Of a stretch of DNA of 64,000 bases, positions 58,946 through 64,000 are shown in pieces. How positions within the stretch are numbered: position 1 is the first letter of the stretch; every line of letters starts with the position of its first letter. Source of the DNA: Clostridia bacterium (GTDB lineage: Bacteria; Bacillota; Clostridia; Oscillospirales; Acutalibacteraceae); contig JAFVEY010000066.1 in the NCBI GenBank assembly GCA_017475765.1, positions 1 to 64,000 on the forward strand, given 5' to 3'. The position numbers and the translations under genes are program-made. Under the pieces are notes generated by a model. It made no database searches. It worked only from the letters and a program-made list of their open reading frames with translations, and had not been told where the DNA came from.

Positions 58946-61237
58946 GTGAGCAGTAAAACAAACAGAAGCCGTAACGGCATGGGAAAAAAAGTGCTCAGCG
59001 TATCGCTTGCGGCGGCTCTTGCAGCAGCTGCTTTCGGCGGAATAGGAGCGTATGCTCTCAGCGATGCTGACAGCGCTTCAAACGGATATGAGCTTGCAGA
59101 AAGTATTCAGGAGGGTACGATACTCCATTGCTTTGACTGGAAGTATACAGACATTACCGCAGAGCTTGAAAATATCGCAAAGGCAGGCTTTACTTCAGTT
59201 CAGACATCGCCTGTTCAGCCCAGCGAGGGTACGGGTCCTTGGTATTGGCTTTATCAGCCGCTCGGTTTCTATGTGGGTACCAATGACCTCGGAACAAAGG
59301 AAGAGCTGAAGGAACTGTGTGATGAGGCTGAAAAGTATGGCATCAATGTTATCGTTGACGTTGTTGCTAACCATCTGGCAGATAATCACGAGAATATTCA
59401 GGAAGATCTTAAGGCGGATGAATATTGGCATGATTACGGAGCTGTAAGCAACTACAACAACCGTGAAGAGGTTACTCAGGGAGATATCGGCATGGTTGAC
59501 CTTAACTCCGAAAATGAGTATGTTCAGAAGGTCGTTGCAGACTATATCGAGGAGCTTAAGGAATTGGGCGTTGACGGTATACGCTGGGACGCTGCAAAGC
59601 ATATTGCCCTTCCCAGTGAAGGCTGTGAGTTCTGGCCTGCTGTTACCGCTTCGGGTCTTTATAACTACGGTGAGATCCTGACCGGTCCTGTTGATAAGGG
59701 CGGAGAAGAATTGATGGCGGAATATACCGAGTATCTGTCCGTAACCGACGACAGCTACGGCAATGCTCTTCTCAGCGCATTCAGAAAGGGTCAGGCGCCG
59801 ACTGCATCAGGCAACTGGAGCGAAAGAGGAATTGATGCGGATAAACTCGTATATTGGGGCGAAAGCCATGATACATATTCCAACGGCGAGGGTAAAGGAT
59901 CAAACGGAGCCACACAGAATGAGGTTGACCGTGCGTATGCGGTTGCTGCTTCAAGAAATGATATTGCAGCGCTGTATTTTTCACGTCCGGAAGCCGCAGC
60001 AAAGGATAGTATCAGAAGCGGTGTCAAGGGCAGCTTGCATTTCACCAGCCCGGAGGTCGCTGCTGTTAACCACTTCCATAATGCGATGGCAGGTCTTGAG
60101 GATTATTACACGACAGACAACAACAGCGCAGTTATTACACGCAAGGACGGCGGTGCAGTGATCGTTCTTGGTCAGGGCAGCGGCGATGTATCTGTTGTCA
60201 ACGGCGGCGGATATGCAAAACCCGGTACTTATAAGGATGAGATAACCGGCAATGAGTTCGTTATAACAGCAGATACCATTACAGGTACTGTCGGCGAAAG
60301 CGGTATTGCCGTTATATATGATTCCGACTTTACAAGCAGAGTCGAGGCTTCCGTTGAAACAGGCACAACCTTCAATGGTACGCTGAAGGTTGCTCTTAAG
60401 GCAATTGACGTTACAGATGCAGCTTATGTGACCTCTGAGGGCGACAGCGGTGCTTATAATGACGGCGATGAGATTGAAATCGGCGCAAAGACCGAATCCG
60501 GCGATATCACCGTTACGCTTACTGCTAAGAAGGCTGACGGTACAGAGGTGTCTGCGGAGTATAAATACACAAAGCTTGCTGACAGAAATCTGCCTGTCAT
60601 TTCAGACGGCGGAATTGTATTCGACAACAGCCAGACAGGCTGGGATACCGTCAACATTTATGTTTACGATGAAAGCGGCAAAACAACCATTACTAACGGC
60701 GAATGGCCGGGCATTGAGATGACGGCAGGCGAAGATGATTATTACAGCTACCAGCTGCCGGAGCAGTTTGCTGAATGTGAACATATCATGGTTATCTTCA
60801 ATAACGGTGCCGGCGATCAGATTCCCGGAGCAATGCAGGCAGGCATGACAATGGCTTATACCGATAAGAAGCTCTATGACGGCAACAAGTGGATAGATTA
60901 TCCTGAAACCGTTCAGCCGCCTGTTGACCCGACAGACGATCCGAAGGATGATCCTGAGAAACCGTCCGATAACGGCAATAATCCTACCGATACCGGAAAG
61001 CCGTCCGACAACGGCAGCAGCGGACAGTCTGATAATAATAGCAATACCAATAACAATAATAGTAATAACAATAGCGGCAATACCAATACAGTCAACGAGC
61101 AGTCTGATACCAGCACTCCGTCAGAGAGTACTGTTGCCACCTCGGACAATACGCCGCTTTATGCTGTTATGATTGTTTGTGTTGTTTCGGCAGCCGCAGC
61201 AGTTTTTATGATAGCAAGAAAAAAGCGTGAGCAGTAA
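58946..61237 (+). CDS. Cell-surface GH13 alpha-amylase with starch-binding module
   Basis: A 763-residue secreted enzyme. Signal peptide about 1-40 (KKVLSVSLAAALAAAAFGG), GH13 barrel about 55-440 with DVVANH (138-143), nucleophile Asp215 (GIRWDAAKH), acid Glu243 (YNYGEIL) and Asp309 (WGESHD). A beta domain follows, then a CBM26-like starch-binding module about 554-628 (GWDTVNIYVYDESG, WPGIEM, MVIFNNG). After a Pro/Asp/Ser/Asn-rich linker a C-terminal membrane segment (YAVMIVCVVSAAAAVFMIA) and RKKREQ anchor it; the expected LPXTG is not present (TSDNTPLY instead). GTG start with GGGAG upstream. Confidence 0.94.
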   Translation: MSSKTNRSRNGMGKKVLSVSLAAALAAAAFGGIGAYALSDADSASNGYELAESIQEGTILHCFDWKYTDITAELENIAKAGFTSVQTSPVQPSEGTGPWYWLYQPLGFYVGTNDLGTKEELKELCDEAEKYGINVIVDVVANHLADNHENIQEDLKADEYWHDYGAVSNYNNREEVTQGDIGMVDLNSENEYVQKVVADYIEELKELGVDGIRWDAAKHIALPSEGCEFWPAVTASGLYNYGEILTGPVDKGGEELMAEYTEYLSVTDDSYGNALLSAFRKGQAPTASGNWSERGIDADKLVYWGESHDTYSNGEGKGSNGATQNEVDRAYAVAASRNDIAALYFSRPEAAAKDSIRSGVKGSLHFTSPEVAAVNHFHNAMAGLEDYYTTDNNSAVITRKDGGAVIVLGQGSGDVSVVNGGGYAKPGTYKDEITGNEFVITADTITGTVGESGIAVIYDSDFTSRVEASVETGTTFNGTLKVALKAIDVTDAAYVTSEGDSGAYNDGDEIEIGAKTESGDITVTLTAKKADGTEVSAEYKYTKLADRNLPVISDGGIVFDNSQTGWDTVNIYVYDESGKTTITNGEWPGIEMTAGEDDYYSYQLPEQFAECEHIMVIFNNGAGDQIPGAMQAGMTMAYTDKKLYDGNKWIDYPETVQPPVDPTDDPKDDPEKPSDNGNNPTDTGKPSDNGSSGQSDNNSNTNNNNSNNNSGNTNTVNEQSDTSTPSESTVATSDNTPLYAVMIVCVVSAAAAVFMIARKKREQ

Positions 61238-61266
61238 TCGGATGTATATTCCGAAGGAATAATATT

Positions 61267-61313
61267 AACACCCGATCAAGGATTTTTTAGTCTTTGATCG
61301 GGTGTTTTTTTGG
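61267..61313 (+). terminator. Amylase terminator
   Basis: AACACCCGATCAA and TTGATCGGGTGTT pair around a loop rich in T; seven T follow. Confidence 0.88.
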
Positions 61314-61363
61314 TTTTTGGCGGATATTTTGAAAAAATTTTTAAAATTTTATTTTTTTTGCGG

Positions 61364-61391
61364 AAAAGTTGACCTTTGGGGGTCAACTTTT
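61364..61391. promoter_or_regulatory. Perfect inverted repeat before the terminase genes
   Basis: AAAAGTTGACC and GGTCAACTTTT are perfect 11-bp complements with a 6-base centre, 38 bases before the TTG of the small terminase gene and at the junction of host and phage genes. It could be a phage operator, a late-gene control site or part of an attachment region. Confidence 0.45.
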
Positions 61392-61428
61392 GATGTTTTT
61401 TCGGGGACTTATGAAAGGAGGTTGTGAA

Positions 61429-61953
61429 TTGAAAGAAAAAACAGGAAAGCTCACTCCGAGAGAAAAACAATTCTGCAGCTTTTATGTCAACAGCGGCAAT
61501 CTTAAGGAAGCAGCAATTTGCGCAGGATTTCATCAGCCCGAAAAAAACGGCGCTGCACTTTTGCTCAGGGAGGATATCAATAAGGAGATCGAAAGAATAT
61601 ACCGATCAAGAATGAGAAACTACCGTCAAAGAGCAAGAGCCGGTTATGAAAGACTTGCTTTCGGCAATGTGTCCGATGCTGTCAGACTTATGTTTGAGGA
61701 TAACCCTCTTGATAAGGATTTGGAAACGTATGATCTTTTCAATGTTGCGGAGATCAAGCGCCCAAAGGACGGAGCGATGGAGATCAAATTCTTCGACAGA
61801 ATCAAGGCGCTGGAAAAGCTGGAATGTGCGGAGGAAGAGGAAGAAAATAATGTTTCAAGATTTTACAGCGCACTTGTGGAAGGCACAAGGCAGCAGCATA
61901 ATATGACTGTCCCTGACCGGTTCGGGGAAGAAGCGGAAGGAGCTGAAATATGA
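61429..61953 (+). CDS. terS: Phage terminase small subunit
   Basis: A 174-residue DNA-recognition subunit of the phage packaging motor. The N-terminal KLTPREKQFCSFYVNSGNLKEAAICAGF is the helix-turn-helix start of the Terminase_2 family; LLREDINKEIERIYRSR and AFGNVSDAVRLMFED continue the family pattern. The TTG at 61429 has AAAGGAGG seven bases upstream. It overlaps terL by 4 bases. Confidence 0.92.
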   Translation: MKEKTGKLTPREKQFCSFYVNSGNLKEAAICAGFHQPEKNGAALLLREDINKEIERIYRSRMRNYRQRARAGYERLAFGNVSDAVRLMFEDNPLDKDLETYDLFNVAEIKRPKDGAMEIKFFDRIKALEKLECAEEEEENNVSRFYSALVEGTRQQHNMTVPDRFGEEAEGAEI

Positions 61954-63197
61954 AATTCAAGGCATTTTCACCGAAACAGCTGAGAGTGCTGCGGTGGTGG
62001 TGTCCGGGCAGCGGAGATGCCGGCTATGACGGGATCATCTGTGACGGTGCGGTCAGAAGCGGCAAAACACTCTGCATGAGCGTTTCATTTGTTGCGTGGG
62101 CAATGGCGGCTTTCAGCGGAGGCAGCTTTGCGATATGCGGAAAAACCATACGCTCTGTCAAAAGGAATTTGGTGACTCCGCTGTTGAATGTTTTGTATGA
62201 TCTCGGATTTGAGGTAGTCAACAAATTATCCTCCAATATTTTAGAGGTGTCGTGCGGAAGAGTGAAAAATACATTTTATCTTTTTGGCGGAAGAGATGAA
62301 GGCTCGGCGGCGCTGATACAGGGTGTGACGCTATGCGGTGTACTGTTTGATGAGGCGGCGCTGATGCCGAGGTCTTTTGTAGAACAGGCAGTTGCAAGAT
62401 GTTCGGTGGAAGGCTCGAAGCTGTGGTTCAACTGCAATCCGGAATATCCGCAGCATTGGTTCTGTACGGAATGGGTGAAGAAAACCAGGGAAAAGAATCT
62501 TTGCTATATTCACTTTACGATGGACGACAACCCCTCGCTTTCGGCGGCTATGCTGGAAAGATACAGAAAGCTGTATTCGGGCAGCTTTTATCAGAGATAT
62601 GTCCTCGGAAGATGGGTGGCGGCGGAAGGACTGGTATATCCGTTTATGTCAGACGACAAAATGCTTTGCGATGTGCCGGCAGGCGGTTTTGATGATTATA
62701 TCATCTCCTGCGATTACGGAACAGTCAACCCTTCCTCCTTCGGCTTGTGGGGACTGCGTGGCGGTATTTGGTACAGGACAGACGAATATTATTACAGCTC
62801 CCGGAGAGAAGGAACTTCGAGAACCGATGAGGAGCATTATCAGGGACTGTGTGAGCTGGCAGGGGAGAGAAGCATATCCAGAGTTGTGGTTGACCCGTCT
62901 GCTGCCAGCTTTATTGAAGTGATCAAAAGGCATGGGAAATTTCATGTGATCCCTGCCAAAAACAGCGTTGTGGACGGAATCAGACAGGTCAGCACAGCGC
63001 TGAAACAGGGAGATATCAAAATCTGCCGCAGCTGCTCGGACTGTATCAGGGAATTCGGTCTTTACCGCTGGGAAAGCGGCGGAAGGGATGCTCCGCTGAA
63101 GGAGGATGATCATGCAATGGACGATCTGAGGTATTTTGTTGCGACCTGTCTTAACAGCAGCGACAGCGGTATTTTTGCCGTTGCGCTTGACCGATAG
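61950..63197 (+). CDS. terL: Phage terminase large subunit, PBSX family
   Basis: A 415-residue ATPase/nuclease. Walker A-like DGAVRSGKTLCMS near residue 30, Walker B GVLFDEAALMP, coupling motif LWFNCNPEYPQHWF, and the RNase H-like nuclease with SCDYGTVNPSSFGLW, VVDPSAASF and DHAMDDLRYF. It packages phage DNA into the prohead. It forms one unit with terS upstream and portal 11 bases downstream. Confidence 0.95.
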   Translation: MKFKAFSPKQLRVLRWWCPGSGDAGYDGIICDGAVRSGKTLCMSVSFVAWAMAAFSGGSFAICGKTIRSVKRNLVTPLLNVLYDLGFEVVNKLSSNILEVSCGRVKNTFYLFGGRDEGSAALIQGVTLCGVLFDEAALMPRSFVEQAVARCSVEGSKLWFNCNPEYPQHWFCTEWVKKTREKNLCYIHFTMDDNPSLSAAMLERYRKLYSGSFYQRYVLGRWVAAEGLVYPFMSDDKMLCDVPAGGFDDYIISCDYGTVNPSSFGLWGLRGGIWYRTDEYYYSSRREGTSRTDEEHYQGLCELAGERSISRVVVDPSAASFIEVIKRHGKFHVIPAKNSVVDGIRQVSTALKQGDIKICRSCSDCIREFGLYRWESGGRDAPLKEDDHAMDDLRYFVATCLNSSDSGIFAVALDR

Positions 63198-63208
63198 GAG
63201 GTGAGTGA

Positions 63209-64000
63209 TTGAGTTGGTTTAAAAAGAAAAGGCATGACGGCGGTTTTGCGGTGCAGACAGCACCATGCGATTACAGCCGTCATCCGTTCGGAGATATCGG
63301 CGCCCTTTCCGTTGTGGGAAGCTGTGAAAAGCAGCTTTACCGCACTTTGAGAGAATCTATACCGATCATTGATGCGGCAATTTACAAGATAGTCCGTCTT
63401 GTCGGAGGCTTTCGCATAAGCTGCCGGAATGAAAATACACAAAGAATACTGGAAGGATTTCTGAAAAATGTCAATGTCAACGGTATATCAAAGGGGATAG
63501 ACAGCTTTATTGCTGAATATCTGGAACAGCTGCTTACTTATGGTACGGCTGTCGGAGAGATGGTACTGGGGCAGGACGGCAATATTGCGGCTCTTTATAA
63601 CAGCTGTCTTGACGATGTGGAGATTGAATGCGGAAACAGTCCGCTGGATATCCGTATTTCTGCTGTCAATGCCTTCGGTGAAAAAACGGCTGTCAGCTAT
63701 CCTGAACTGATCCTTTGCAGCGTTATTATGCCCGAACCGGGTAAGATATACGGAACATCCGTACTGAAAGGACTGCCGTTTGTCAGCGATATTTTCCTTA
63801 AGATCATGAATGCTTTGGGTACGAACTGGGAAAGAGTCGGCAATGTACGTTTTGCAGTAACATACAAGCCGACAGAAGCTGACAGGAGCTTTACAAAGGA
63901 AAGAGCAATGCAGATTGCGTCCGAATGGAGCAAGGCGATGAAAAGCCGTGAACCGAAGGATTTTGTTTCTGTCGGCGATGTCAGCATAAAGGCGATCGGG
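63209..64000 (+). CDS. Phage portal protein (partial, runs off the right edge)
   Basis: A frame of 264 codons open to the end of the window, beginning at TTG 63209 behind AGGAGGTGA. It begins MSWFKKKRHDGGF; RESIPIIDAAIYKIVRLVGGFRI and EYLEQLLTYGTAVGEMVLGQDGNIAALY are the pattern of SPP1/PBSX-type portal proteins, and its place after terL fits. It has no ATG or GTG alternative at a suitable site. The C-terminal part is outside the window. Confidence 0.88.
   Translation, partial: MSWFKKKRHDGGFAVQTAPCDYSRHPFGDIGALSVVGSCEKQLYRTLRESIPIIDAAIYKIVRLVGGFRISCRNENTQRILEGFLKNVNVNGISKGIDSFIAEYLEQLLTYGTAVGEMVLGQDGNIAALYNSCLDDVEIECGNSPLDIRISAVNAFGEKTAVSYPELILCSVIMPEPGKIYGTSVLKGLPFVSDIFLKIMNALGTNWERVGNVRFAVTYKPTEADRSFTKERAMQIASEWSKAMKSREPKDFVSVGDVSIKAIG

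Overview
The window looks like a chromosomal segment of a low-to-mid GC anaerobic gut Firmicute, probably a Ruminococcus-like member of the Oscillospiraceae/Ruminococcaceae. Indications are AGGAGG-type ribosome binding sites with many TTG and GTG starts, sigma-A-like promoters (TTGACA/TATAAT, 17 bp spacers), intrinsic terminators at most unit ends, a surface-anchored GH13 amylase with a starch-binding module, and ferredoxin-type and flavin enzymes with no respiratory genes. Species cannot be fixed from the sequence. No rRNA, tRNA or CRISPR array was seen.

Layout. 1-12.4 kb holds housekeeping and regulatory genes: a DIP1984-family protein, a C39-like peptidase, rarA-dusB, bioY under a BirA operator, an ECF sigma/anti-sigma pair, mntP under a Mn riboswitch, small membrane proteins, a WYL regulator and an XRE/ImmA pair. 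12.4-16.4 kb has a holin-like gene and a response regulator/ABC/histidine kinase unit. 16.9-18.0 kb has an orphan substrate-binding lipoprotein. 18.2-22.9 kb is a minus-strand operon of circularly permuted ATP-grasp, alpha-E, transglutaminase and two AstE/aspartoacylase-like proteins, the last lacking its catalytic residues. 23.3-35.4 kb is a plus-strand pyrimidine-catabolism locus: ABC importer, a circularly permuted NMT1-type binding protein, dihydropyrimidinase, an unusual PreA with a PreT-type N-terminal Fe-S domain, a PucR regulator, class III aminotransferase, a small unknown protein, an N-carbamoyl-amino-acid hydrolase and an iron alcohol dehydrogenase. This order reads as uracil to dihydrouracil, N-carbamoyl-beta-alanine, beta-alanine, malonate semialdehyde and 3-hydroxypropionate.

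35.4-61.2 kb holds a sugar kinase, a CarD-like regulator, nadE, an O-antigen ligase-like protein, asnB, a second ECF/anti-sigma pair, mtnN, rsmE, cinA, a malQ-glgP fusion, a GT39-like membrane protein, glyA and the anchored alpha-amylase. 61.4-64.0 kb is the edge of a prophage (small and large terminase, start of portal), continuing past the window.

A structured repeat with terminal inverted repeats (TATAGTAAACGA ... CGTTGACTATA) occurs six times, always in the same orientation. Four copies make up most of the 5' leader of rarA, the orphan binding protein, asnB and glyA, each beginning 16-42 bases after a promoter -10 box. Two more lie behind dusB and behind the orphan binding protein. This family and the 18.2-22.9 kb operon are the strongest candidates for something under-described; the permuted binding protein and the PreA architecture come next.
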